Below are positions 1-5,286 of a stretch of DNA of 11,328 nt, in pieces. Within the stretch, counting starts at the first letter, position 1. Every line of letters starts with the position of its first letter. The notes beneath the pieces are model-generated. The model had not been told where the DNA came from. It was given only the letters and a program-made list of their open reading frames with translations, and did not search any database. The position numbers and the translations under genes were made by a program. Origin of the DNA: Candidatus Roizmanbacteria bacterium CG06_land_8_20_14_3_00_34_14 (GTDB lineage Bacteria; Patescibacteriota; Microgenomatia; UBA1406; GWC2-37-13); the NCBI GenBank assembly GCA_002779665.1, contig PEVZ01000030.1:1-11328 (forward strand), written 5' to 3'.

Positions 1-1326
1 AGAAATGGGTAATTTCTTACATGTTGGTAAAGACGCAAAATTTTGCGTCTCTACATTTTGTTTTAATAATTGCGGTTTACATAAATATCCTCCATTAGCA
101 AATACATCAGAAACAAGTGCCATTTGTAAAGGAGTTGTTCCCACATATCCTTGTCCAATCGATAAATTGTAAGTGTCACCCAAATACCAATTATCTTTTA
201 ATATTTCTTTTTTCCAAAATGTTGAAGGAATTAGCCCTTCTTCTTCATCAAGACCGATTTGGGTGCGTTTTCCCAATCCAAAAATATCAGACCACTTTTT
301 TATTTTTTCAACGCCAGTTTTATTCCCGACTATATAGAAAAAAATATCATTTGATCTTCTAATCGCTTTGACAATATTGACCATTCCCTCGACTTTTCCA
401 TATTGAAGGAAATACCAGTTGCCGAAAGTGGCCGCGCCGGCCTTAATACTTCCTTTATCTTCAATCTCTGTTTTTTCATCAATGGCTTTTTCTTCCAGTC
501 CAGCCGTAGCGACGACCAATTTAAAAATTGATCCGGGCGGATAAGTAGCTTCTGTAACCCGATTAATTAACGGATTATTTTTGTCTGTCAGATAACTTTG
601 AATATTTTTACTTGAATTATCCTCAAAATCTTGGGAATTAAAAGACGGAGAGGAAACACCAGCTAAGATTTCTCCGGTTTTTGGTTTGGTAACAATAATG
701 GCGGCTTTTTTATTTTTTACCATTTCATAAGCTTTTTTTTGTAGTTCAAAATCAAGAGATAATTGGATTTTTTCTCCTCGTATTGGAGGAATCACATCGA
801 CAGTTTTTAAATATTTACCTTGAGCATCGACCTCAATTAATTTTTTTCCGGGGACACCTCTTAGTTGACAATCAAATAATTTTTCGACACCTTTTTTTCC
901 GGTTCGGTCACCAAGCTGGAGCTTATGCTGACAGTGATCATTTTTTATATCATTTGCGTCGGCAATTTGGCGGTAACCAACTAATGGAGCGATAGCTTCA
1001 GGGTCCTGATAAATCCTTTTTGAAATAATTTTTTCCTGATTAATATCAGGCTCTAAATTTTTGGCAATAGAAAAACCTTTTCTATCAACTATTTCTCCAC
1101 GTGGGGCTTCGATAATGATTTCCCGAAGACGATTTTGTTCTGATAAAGTTCGATAGTAGTTCCCTTTGACAATCGTTAGCTGGAAAAGCCTTAAAAACAT
1201 GACGATTAAAAACAAAAAAATTAAGACAATATAAAAATAAAAGGAATTTTCCATCATTTGATTATTACCTTGGAAAAAATTCAATCCTTTTGAGTCACCC
1301 TTTTGGAAATATGAAAGCTTTGTCAT
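1..1326 (-). CDS. mrdA: Penicillin-binding protein 2-like transpeptidase, C-terminus cut by window edge
   Basis: A class B penicillin-binding protein that would cross-link peptidoglycan peptides from the outer face of the membrane. All 442 codons in the window are open. Residues 29-50 form one membrane helix, followed by the dimerisation domain (PRGEIVDRKG, about 75-84). The transpeptidase domain shows the catalytic SxxK motif as PPGSIFK with Ser266 and Lys269, and the second motif as SND at 325-327, an SxD form as in many PBP2 proteins. GQGYVGTTPLQMA near 405 is also typical. The KTG motif and the end lie beyond position 1. The start used is the first ATG; Met24/Met25, with AAGG upstream, is a plausible alternative. 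It lies 35 nt downstream of the glycosyltransferase gene on the same strand, probably in one operon. A PBP3/FtsI assignment is less likely but possible. A palindrome is built into codons 425-434. Confidence 0.93.
   Translation of the reverse strand, partial: MTKLSYFQKGDSKGLNFFQGNNQMMENSFYFYIVLIFLFLIVMFLRLFQLTIVKGNYYRTLSEQNRLREIIIEAPRGEIVDRKGFSIAKNLEPDINQEKIISKRIYQDPEAIAPLVGYRQIADANDIKNDHCQHKLQLGDRTGKKGVEKLFDCQLRGVPGKKLIEVDAQGKYLKTVDVIPPIRGEKIQLSLDFELQKKAYEMVKNKKAAIIVTKPKTGEILAGVSSPSFNSQDFEDNSSKNIQSYLTDKNNPLINRVTEATYPPGSIFKLVVATAGLEEKAIDEKTEIEDKGSIKAGAATFGNWYFLQYGKVEGMVNIVKAIRRSNDIFFYIVGNKTGVEKIKKWSDIFGLGKRTQIGLDEEEGLIPSTFWKKEILKDNWYLGDTYNLSIGQGYVGTTPLQMALVSDVFANGGYLCKPQLLKQNVETQNFASLPTCKKLPIS
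27..54. repeat. REP-like palindrome inside the PBP2-like gene
   Basis: The core at 31-50 is a perfect 20-bp palindrome (AGACGCAAAA followed by its reverse complement). The symmetry extends to 27-54 with one mismatched pair (30/51). It is translated in frame within the transpeptidase gene as residues 425-434 (VETQNFASLP), just after the conserved ANGGYLCKPQL stretch, where the family is variable. On the minus strand it begins TGTAGAGACG, and its outer arm resembles that of the palindrome at 1939-1963. Confidence 0.8.
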
Positions 1327-1327
1327 T

Positions 1328-1352
1328 TAACTTGTAACTTGTAACTTGTAAC
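1328..1352. repeat. Heptamer tandem array (TAACTTG) x 3.6
   Basis: Three exact copies of TAACTTG plus TAAC fill most of the 35-nt gap between the glycosyltransferase stop and the transpeptidase start. The array occupies the place where a ribosome binding site for the transpeptidase would be expected, and no Shine-Dalgarno sequence is visible there. It resembles the heptanucleotide short tandem repeats known from cyanobacteria. Confidence 0.85.
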
Positions 1353-1361
1353 ATTAAAACA

Positions 1362-2585
1362 TCAACTTATAAAATACCCTTGCGAAAAATACCCAAGCAA
1401 CAGGATATGTAATATTACAAAAATTCCAAAAATAAAATATTTAATAAAATTGCTTTTAATTTGAGCAATGTAAATAAAAAATGATAGTGAAAATAAAGAA
1501 TAGCGGGGGATAGAGGAGAATGTACCGGTGAGAGTAGGTAAAAGAAGATTGACTAAAGAAAATAGATTTAGTCCTAGTCTATTTATGTCTGAAACTCGAA
1601 ATTCGAAACTTGAAATTCGAAACAAATTCGAATTTTTTTTAAAAATATTTATAAAATCTAAAACTAATACAACAAAAACAAAATTAAATATTAAAAATTC
1701 TATTACTGAGATATAGAATCGGGAATCGTGAGCGGCGGTAATAAATATTTTGAAATATCTCCAATAAACTTGAGGTAATAATATTAGATGGGATGAACGA
1801 TTAGCGCCAAAGATAGGCTGTGACGTCAAAAAGAAAAATGGGTCACCGGTGGTTTGCCAGAGATATAGGCAGTACAAACCGAGGCCGAGAAATGGGGCAA
1901 GTGAGGTTATAAATGGTTGTAAATAGTTATAAATAGCTGTAGGGGCGACCATTTTGGTCGCCCTTTCTTTATTTTTAATTTTCAATATTTGATATTTTTC
2001 AATTAAGTGAAAAAAAATTGGTATTATCAAAAACACCCCGATTAATCTTGTTAAAGAGGCTAAAAAAGCAAAAATAAAAACCAAAAAATAATTTTTCTTC
2101 TTAAGAAAAAATAAAGTTGAAATTAACAATAAAAAGAATAATCCTTCGGTATAGACAGCGCCAAAAAAGAAAGAAGTGGGAAAGATGAGCAGTAGAAATA
2201 TAGTTGAAATTCGTTGAAATTCGTTGAAATCCTTTAAATATTTATAAAACAAAACCAACCCAATCAAAAACGAAAAATTAGAAATTATTAATCCGGTTAG
2301 CAATTGATTGTTGGAAAATAACAGAGATAAATATTTTATTATCAGAGGATAAAGTGGGAAAAAGGCTTGTTCATATTGGGAGTAACCATTGCGGGCAATA
2401 TTAATATAATGAAGACCGTCAAAGTTTGCCAAAGCTGAAATCCATCTAGGCAAATTAAATAATGGTAACTGGTCAGCATAAGGAAAAAATCCAAGATAAG
2501 GAATAATCTTTTGACTGAAAAAAATAATCAAAAAATCAAACATTCGCCAGAGTAAAAAAATAATAAATATAAAAAATAATTGCAT
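1362..2585 (-). CDS. PIG-V-like membrane glycosyltransferase (GT-C fold)
   Basis: A 407-residue polytopic membrane protein with roughly ten hydrophobic segments. The signature FDGLHYINIARNGY (55-68) followed by AFFPLYP (74-80) matches the first-loop motif of the PIG-V/Mannosyl_trans2 family, whose members transfer a sugar from a polyprenyl-phosphate donor outside the membrane. Asp56 is the likely catalytic acidic residue. The acceptor and sugar cannot be read from sequence. The 14-nt gap to a divergent gene leaves room only for a leaderless start: on the minus strand TAGAAT lies 6 nt before the ATG. The gene has absorbed four repeats in frame: decamers (residues 119-128), a palindrome (208-215), more decamers (216-227) and heptamers (about 321-332). 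All fall between or at the edges of membrane helices. It is upstream of the PBP2-like gene, which hints at a cell-envelope role. Confidence 0.82.
   Translation of the reverse strand: MQLFFIFIIFLLWRMFDFLIIFFSQKIIPYLGFFPYADQLPLFNLPRWISALANFDGLHYINIARNGYSQYEQAFFPLYPLIIKYLSLLFSNNQLLTGLIISNFSFLIGLVLFYKYLKDFNEFQRISTIFLLLIFPTSFFFGAVYTEGLFFLLLISTLFFLKKKNYFLVFIFAFLASLTRLIGVFLIIPIFFHLIEKYQILKIKNKERATKMVAPTAIYNYLQPFITSLAPFLGLGLYCLYLWQTTGDPFFFLTSQPIFGANRSSHLILLPQVYWRYFKIFITAAHDSRFYISVIEFLIFNFVFVVLVLDFINIFKKNSNLFRISSFEFRVSDINRLGLNLFSLVNLLLPTLTGTFSSIPRYSLFSLSFFIYIAQIKSNFIKYFIFGIFVILHILLLGYFSQGYFIS
1591..1623. repeat. Degenerate heptamer array GAAAYTY, about 4.7 copies, in coding sequence
   Basis: Successive units read GAAACTC, GAAATTC, GAAACTT, GAAATTC and GAAAC. 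In the glycosyltransferase frame this gives FRISSFEFRVS around residues 321-332, a hydrophilic stretch between predicted helices. The unit length is again seven. Confidence 0.75.
1905..1940. repeat. Decamer tandem array abutting a palindrome
   Basis: Units are GGTTATAAAT, GGTTGTAAAT, AGTTATAAAT and then the start of a fourth (AGCTGT). The array runs straight into the palindrome at 1939-1963. It is translated in frame as residues 216-227 of the glycosyltransferase (IYNYLQPFITSL). Confidence 0.7.
1939..1963. repeat. REP-like palindrome inside the glycosyltransferase gene
   Basis: The stem is GGGCGACCA (1943-1951) and TGGTCGCCC (1955-1963), nine perfect pairs around a TTT loop, preceded by TGTAG. 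It encodes RATKMVAPTA in the glycosyltransferase, which joins two membrane segments. The outer arm TGTAGGGGCG parallels TGTAGAGACG of the palindrome at 27-55, while the inner bases differ in a compensated way, so the two look like members of one hairpin family. Confidence 0.8.
2203..2230. repeat. Decamer tandem array (GTTGAAATTC) x 2.8 in coding sequence
   Basis: Two exact copies of GTTGAAATTC and a third partial copy (GTTGAAAT). They are translated in frame as about residues 119-128 of the glycosyltransferase (FNEFQRISTI), at the entry to a membrane helix. Confidence 0.75.
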
Positions 2586-2593
2586 GTCATAAT
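2585..2593 (+). promoter_or_regulatory. Extended -10 element for the microprotein pair
   Basis: TG-T-CATAAT: an extended -10 with the hexamer at 2588-2593, ending 6 nt before the ATG at 2600. Transcription would begin at or next to the ATG, giving a leaderless mRNA. No clear -35 is seen. The element overlaps the first base of the divergent glycosyltransferase start codon, so the two genes probably compete for the same DNA. Confidence 0.5.
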
Positions 2594-2599
2594 TCTATT

Positions 2600-2764
2600 A
2601 TGATTGGTAAGTTTAATCCAGGGCTTAGGAAAACTGGGGTTGGTACAACTTTATTTGGTCAGTTTTTATCAAAAGAAAAATTATCCGGGAGTATCACGAT
2701 TGTTGGACTATCAATCTTAATATTAGGTTATTTTATAAGTTATATTATTTATACAAAAAAATGA
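2600..2764 (+). CDS. Small membrane protein, 54 aa
   Basis: Not recognised as a named family. The product is 54 residues: a polar, basic N-terminal half (MIGKFNPGLRKTGVGTT) and one hydrophobic helix, about 31-51, ending in YTKK. It is likely a single-pass membrane protein. Support for it being real comes from the extended -10 six nt before its ATG, its stop overlapping the next start as ATGA, and its fit in the gap between the divergent gene and tRNA-Pro. The function is unknown. Confidence 0.55.
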   Translation: MIGKFNPGLRKTGVGTTLFGQFLSKEKLSGSITIVGLSILILGYFISYIIYTKK

Positions 2765-2859
2765 ATGACTTTTTTTCCCAACCCGTGATTTTCATGTTGG
2801 GTATTATTGCTTTTATGATTATTTTTGGTTTTACTGTAGTTAGATCTTCACAAAAATAA
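2761..2859 (+). CDS. Very small membrane protein, 32 aa
   Basis: Not recognised. The 32-residue product is almost entirely one membrane helix (VIFMLGIIAFMIIFGFTVV, 9-27) with a short charged tail (RSSQK). Its ATG overlaps the stop of the 54-residue gene as ATGA, which suggests translational coupling and possibly a two-part membrane unit. It is short enough that chance cannot be excluded, but the overlap and the hydrophobic bias argue for a gene. Confidence 0.45.
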   Translation: MNDFFSQPVIFMLGIIAFMIIFGFTVVRSSQK

Positions 2860-2934
2860 TCCAATCTTCCAGTACTCCGATAGTCCTTATTAAAATAGTA
2901 GTGTTCCAAGTCATAGGAAATTATTGTAGTAGTT

Positions 2935-2943
2935 TGATAAAAT
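2935..2943 (+). promoter_or_regulatory. Extended -10 promoter element of tRNA-Pro
   Basis: TG-A-TAAAAT, with the hexamer at 2938-2943, is ten bases before the mature tRNA start at 2953. It is the same TGnTAAAAT form found before the kinase gene and gatC. No convincing -35 is visible. Because no strong terminator separates the tRNA from the nuclease gene, this promoter may serve both. Confidence 0.55.
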
Positions 2944-2952
2944 TAAGTTAGA

Positions 2953-3026
2953 CGGAGTGTAGTTCAGATGGATAGAACGCATCGATGGGGTCGATGAGGT
3001 CGCCGGTTCAAGTCCGACCACTCCGA
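2953..3026 (+). tRNA. tRNA-Pro(GGG)
   Basis: A complete 74-nt cloverleaf. The acceptor stem is CGGAGTG/CACTCCG with the C1-G72 pair and A73 discriminator typical of bacterial tRNA-Pro. The D stem is GTTC/GAAC with GG in its loop. The anticodon stem is CATCG/CGATG with loop ATGGGGT, so the anticodon is GGG at 2987-2989, reading CCC and CCU. The T loop is TTCAAGT. The T stem GCCGG/CCGAC has one C-A mismatch at 50/64. CCA is not encoded; a T-rich run (CTTTGTTTTTT) follows and could end some transcripts. Confidence 0.95.
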
Positions 3027-3053
3027 CTTTGTTTTTTATAACAATCTAATGTA

Positions 3054-3059
3054 AAGGAG
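3054..3059 (+). promoter_or_regulatory. Strong Shine-Dalgarno of the homing-endonuclease-like gene
   Basis: AAGGAG sits 5 nt before the ATG at 3065. It is the strongest ribosome binding site in the window and contrasts with the leaderless starts of most other promoter-proximal genes. It fits translation from a longer transcript, such as one begun at the tRNA-Pro promoter. Confidence 0.75.
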
Positions 3060-3064
3060 AGAAT

Positions 3065-3964
3065 ATGAATCGTGTAAATGTTGAATGTAAAAATTGTAAA
3101 AAAATTTTTGACAAAGAAACGCGAAGATGTAACGAAGGTATCAAAATGGGCTGGAATTTTTATTGCTCAATAAAATGTCGGTATCAATATAAAACGATAG
3201 CAAAAAACTATAAATGCTTTAATTCCAAATGTAATAACGTTATTAAAAGAGCGCCTTGCGATATTCCATTATCAGGCAGATGTTTTTGTTCCAATTCATG
3301 TTCCGCAAAAGTTAATAATTTAACAAGAAAATCAATATGGCCAAAAAAGTTTTGTGCAAATAAAAATTGTGGTAAAGAAATCAAAAGAAGTAATAAATAT
3401 TGCTCTGCCAAATGTCAGTGGACTGTAAATAGTGTTAGCAATGAGGAATATAGAGAAATAATTATCGAAAGAATAAAAGAATTTTATAAAATTAATGAGA
3501 GAATTCCTTTTAAGCAGGAAATGTGGGGAATTTATAACGCAGTTAAAAAAACATTTGGTACTTGGAATAAGGCAATTATTGCTACTGGGTTTAAGCCTAA
3601 TCCTGTCAAATTTGCTAATAAATATATTGCTATCGATGGGCATAAATGTGATTCATTAGCAGAAAAGGTAATTGACGATTGGTTATCTGAAAGAAAGATA
3701 AAACACGAAACAAAAGTTCCATATAATTATCACAGAATGACAGCAGATTTTAAAATAGGGAATAGTTTTGTAGAGTTTTTTGGCTTACAGGGTGAAGTTG
3801 AATCGTATGATAGAATAGTTAAAGAAAAAGAAGCATTTTGCAAGGAAAATAATTTAAAATTAATTAAACTTTACCCTAGTGATTTATTTCCAGATAATAA
3901 ATTGGATATTATTTTTTATCAAGGGTTGGCCAGAAGACCAGGAGTTCAAGTCTCCTCGCTCTGA
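3065..3964 (+). CDS. Homing-endonuclease-like protein: zinc modules, HNH-associated repeat, PD-(D/E)XK-like domain
   Basis: The 299-residue product has three parts. Residues 8-117 hold three cysteine modules (C8/C11-C34/C38, C51/C56-C75/C79, C97/C102-C113/C117) that probably bind zinc and DNA. Residues 129-177 match the homing-endonuclease-associated repeat, ending FGTWNKAIIATGF. Residues about 187-275 resemble a PD-(D/E)XK nuclease, with Glu200 (SLAE), Asp228 (TADFKI) and Glu237 in FVEFFG; the usual lysine after the acidic residue is replaced by Phe239. No LAGLIDADG or HNH motif was seen. It follows tRNA-Pro(GGG) by 38 nt with a strong ribosome binding site. The last 11 residues and the stop codon are encoded by a tRNA 3' half, so the C-terminus is not native family sequence. 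A group I intron tRNA endonuclease of the I-Ssp6803I kind is a known parallel, but no intron or 5' exon was found here. Confidence 0.75.
   Translation: MNRVNVECKNCKKIFDKETRRCNEGIKMGWNFYCSIKCRYQYKTIAKNYKCFNSKCNNVIKRAPCDIPLSGRCFCSNSCSAKVNNLTRKSIWPKKFCANKNCGKEIKRSNKYCSAKCQWTVNSVSNEEYREIIIERIKEFYKINERIPFKQEMWGIYNAVKKTFGTWNKAIIATGFKPNPVKFANKYIAIDGHKCDSLAEKVIDDWLSERKIKHETKVPYNYHRMTADFKIGNSFVEFFGLQGEVESYDRIVKEKEAFCKENNLKLIKLYPSDLFPDNKLDIIFYQGLARRPGVQVSSL
3930..3964 (+). pseudogene. 3' half of a proline-type tRNA, fused into the nuclease gene
   Basis: From 3' to 5': discriminator A at 3964, acceptor strand CGCTCTG (3957-3963), and a T arm AGGAG-TTCAAGT-CTCCT (3940-3956) with five perfect pairs. A five-base variable loop AGACC (3935-3939) and a possible 3' anticodon strand CCAGA (3930-3934) precede it. 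G72 with A73 is the bacterial tRNA-Pro identity pattern, and TTGG (T33 plus a TGG anticodon) lies just upstream, although the spacing is two bases short. No matching 5' half (CAGAGCG...) occurs nearby; tRNA-Pro(GGG) has a different acceptor stem. The fragment is in frame with the nuclease gene and supplies its TGA stop. Confidence 0.7.
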
Positions 3965-3996
3965 CTAAATTTTTTAATTTTAGATGGTTTGTTTAA

Positions 3997-4024
3997 GTGT
4001 ATTATCGATTAATCGATAATACAC
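3997..4024. promoter_or_regulatory. 28-bp perfect palindrome over the -35 region of the kinase gene
   Basis: Fourteen bases (GTGTATTATCGATT) are followed by their exact reverse complement, with no spacer. The centre is about 20 bp before the -10 hexamer at 4030, so the palindrome covers the place where a -35 would lie (4007-4012). This suits a dimeric repressor or activator site. No T-run follows, so it is not a typical terminator. It could also be a recombination or end site of the nuclease/tRNA-fragment element just upstream. Confidence 0.7.
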
Positions 4025-4026
4025 TA

Positions 4027-4035
4027 TGTTAAAAT
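4027..4035 (+). promoter_or_regulatory. Extended -10 element of the adenosine kinase family gene
   Basis: TG-T-TAAAAT, hexamer at 4030-4035, ending 6 nt before the ATG at 4042. The predicted transcription start falls on the ATG, so the mRNA is probably leaderless. The same arrangement is found before gatC. Confidence 0.6.
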
Positions 4036-4041
4036 AGGTTT

Positions 4042-4524
4042 ATGAAATTCTTAAATATTCCAATCGAAAAACCCGCAGAAATTAATTTTATATTGGCTCA
4101 ATCTCACTTTATTAAGACGGTCGAGGACTGTTATGAGACTTTGGTGGAGGCTGTGCCGGGGATAAAATTTGGATTAGCTTTTTGCGAGGCGTCAGGAGAA
4201 AAGCTTATACGAAAAGCTGGTACTGATGAAGAGATGGTTGATTTGGCGGTAAAAAATGCGAAAAAAATTGGAGCCGGTCATTCGTTATTTATCTTTCTCA
4301 AAAATGCTTTTCCAATTAATGTTTTAAACAGAATAAAAAATCTTTCAGAAGTTACTCATATTTATTGTGCGACTGCCAACCAAACTGAAGTGATTATTGC
4401 CGAAACAAATCAAGGTCGAGGGATTATGGGAGTTGTTGATGGTAATTCTCCTGTTGGCGTTGAAAATGAAAAAGAAGAAAAAGAAAGAAAAGAATTTCTT
4501 CGTAAAATAGGCTACAAAAAATAG
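4042..4524 (+). CDS. Adenosine-specific kinase family protein (COG1839)
   Basis: A full-length 160-residue member of the small adenosine/AMP kinase family (PF04008), best known from archaea and thermophiles. Conserved stretches are SHFIKTVEDCYETLVEAVPG (21-40), IKFGLAFCEASG (41-52), GAGHSLFIFL (77-86), PINVLNRIKNLSEV (91-104), CATANQTEVIIAE (109-121) and QGRGIMGVVDG (124-134). Family members are small cytoplasmic proteins reported to bind adenosine or AMP; the physiological role is poorly defined. It has its own leaderless promoter under a 28-bp palindrome, so it is probably regulated separately. Its stop is 1 nt from the stop of the converging toxin gene, with no terminator between. I am confident of the family and less so of the biochemical activity. 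Confidence 0.88.
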   Translation: MKFLNIPIEKPAEINFILAQSHFIKTVEDCYETLVEAVPGIKFGLAFCEASGEKLIRKAGTDEEMVDLAVKNAKKIGAGHSLFIFLKNAFPINVLNRIKNLSEVTHIYCATANQTEVIIAETNQGRGIMGVVDGNSPVGVENEKEEKERKEFLRKIGYKK

Positions 4525-4525
4525 A

Positions 4526-4915
4526 TTACTTCAATTTTTTTAAATCGCTATCAAAAGTCTCCAAGGAAGTTGTTTTGAGGCTTTGGTTTACCGTGAAAAT
4601 CCAGCAGTCGATGTAACTCAGATTAGTTTTTTCAAATAAACCCAAAGCTTTTATCATTAGTTTTTTTCTTGGATTGATAATCCAATCAAAATATAACTGT
4701 TCTAATAATGTAGAAACAATAATTGATTTGGGAGTTTTGAAATAAGAAGATAGAACCCAAATTGTTTCAGCCAAAACAATCTCGTCAAAATATATATTTA
4801 CATCATTTTTATAAGCTTTATCAAATATTTTTTTTGCTTTGATAGAAAGAGTCGGGTGATCATTCCTTAGGTATCTAAGGAGAATGTTCGTGTCTATGAC
4901 AACAGTTGGTTTCAT
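4526..4915 (-). CDS. vapC: PIN-domain toxin, VapC-like (first pair)
   Basis: A 129-residue PIN-domain ribonuclease, the toxin of a type II toxin-antitoxin pair. The four acidic residues that bind the metal are visible: Asp8 (VIDTN), Glu50 (LAETIWVL), Asp103 (YIDCW) and Asp122 (TFDSD). VapC proteins cut tRNA or rRNA when the antitoxin is lost; the target here is unknown. The start codon overlaps the antitoxin stop by 4 nt (ATGA), so the two are translationally coupled with the antitoxin first. The gene converges on the adenosine kinase family gene with a 1-nt gap, so opposing transcripts probably overlap. Confidence 0.87.
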   Translation of the reverse strand: MKPTVVIDTNILLRYLRNDHPTLSIKAKKIFDKAYKNDVNIYFDEIVLAETIWVLSSYFKTPKSIIVSTLLEQLYFDWIINPRKKLMIKALGLFEKTNLSYIDCWIFTVNQSLKTTSLETFDSDLKKLK

Positions 4916-5178
4916 ATTTTAACGCTATATTTTTTACCTAATTCTAAACCAGTTTTTTCTCTGACAGTTTTCATATCTGCATAGGGAATATTTGTTTTTA
5001 AAGAACCAAAAAGACTGTCAACAACATTAGATTGAGATAATACTTGTATTGTTGTTTGTTTTTTCTCCGGAATTGGATCGAGAAAAATAATTCTATCACC
5101 AACATTAATATTAAGAAGGCGGCGTATTTCTTCTGGAATTGTTGCTTGACCTTTTGTCGTGACCGTCGATATGTTCAT
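4912..5178 (-). CDS. vapB: AbrB/MazE-fold antitoxin, VapB-like (first pair)
   Basis: An 88-residue protein with the swapped-hairpin AbrB DNA-binding motif at the N-terminus: TVTTKGQATIPEEIRRLLNI (5-24), followed by VGDRIIFL. The C-terminal tail, about 50-88, would wrap around and block the PIN toxin. Such antitoxins usually repress their own promoter, alone and with the toxin. The start is fixed by a near-perfect promoter (TTGACT, 17 bp, TATAAT) that ends 7 nt before the ATG, so the mRNA is probably leaderless. Confidence 0.87.
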   Translation of the reverse strand: MNISTVTTKGQATIPEEIRRLLNINVGDRIIFLDPIPEKKQTTIQVLSQSNVVDSLFGSLKTNIPYADMKTVREKTGLELGKKYSVKI

Positions 5179-5185
5179 AGTAAGA

Positions 5186-5214
5186 ATTATATTCTTTAGT
5201 AATACTTAAGTCAA
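5186..5214 (-). promoter_or_regulatory. Promoter of the first VapBC pair
   Basis: Read on the minus strand: -35 TTGACT (5214-5209), a 17-bp spacer, -10 TATAAT (5191-5186), then 7 nt to the ATG at 5178. This is close to the sigma-70 consensus. Direct repeats GTAATAC at 5199 and 5218, and TACTTAA at 5203 and 5233, lie over and beside it and are candidate binding sites for the AbrB-type antitoxins. Confidence 0.75.
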
Positions 5215-5249
5215 GAGGTAATACAATCGTTTTACTTAATTAATGTGTA

Positions 5250-5278
5250 TTGACAAAAGTAATGGGAGTTGGTAAAGT
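5250..5278 (+). promoter_or_regulatory. Promoter of the second VapBC pair
   Basis: -35 TTGACA (5250-5255), a 17-bp spacer, -10 TAAAGT (5273-5278), 8 nt before the ATG at 5287. Transcription would start at about 5285. This makes a TTG start at 5269 unlikely, since that codon lies inside the spacer. The -35 box is 35 bp from the -35 box of the opposite promoter, so RNA polymerase or a repressor at one could affect the other. Confidence 0.7.
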
Positions 5279-5286
5279 TAACGGAT

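Noticed and set aside
117..362. Open frame of 81 codons, plus strand
   Set aside because: It lies opposite the PBP2-like transpeptidase gene, whose motifs are intact across this stretch; the product has no recognisable features.
783..995. Open frame of 70 codons, plus strand
   Set aside because: Antisense shadow of the PBP2-like gene.
1328..1352. CRISPR-like array
   Set aside because: Units are 7 bases and contiguous with no spacers; no cas gene is in the window.
1528..1716. Open frame of 62 codons, plus strand
   Set aside because: Antisense to the glycosyltransferase gene and largely made of the heptamer repeat region.
3208..3643. Two minus-strand open frames of 67 and 103 codons
   Set aside because: Both are antisense to the nuclease gene, which has clear cysteine modules and a homing-endonuclease-associated repeat.
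3027..3930. Group I intron around the nuclease gene
   Set aside because: No 5' tRNA exon with the matching acceptor stem was found, and the coding sequence runs into the supposed 3' exon with no room for a normal intron 3' core. A covariance search would be needed to exclude it fully.
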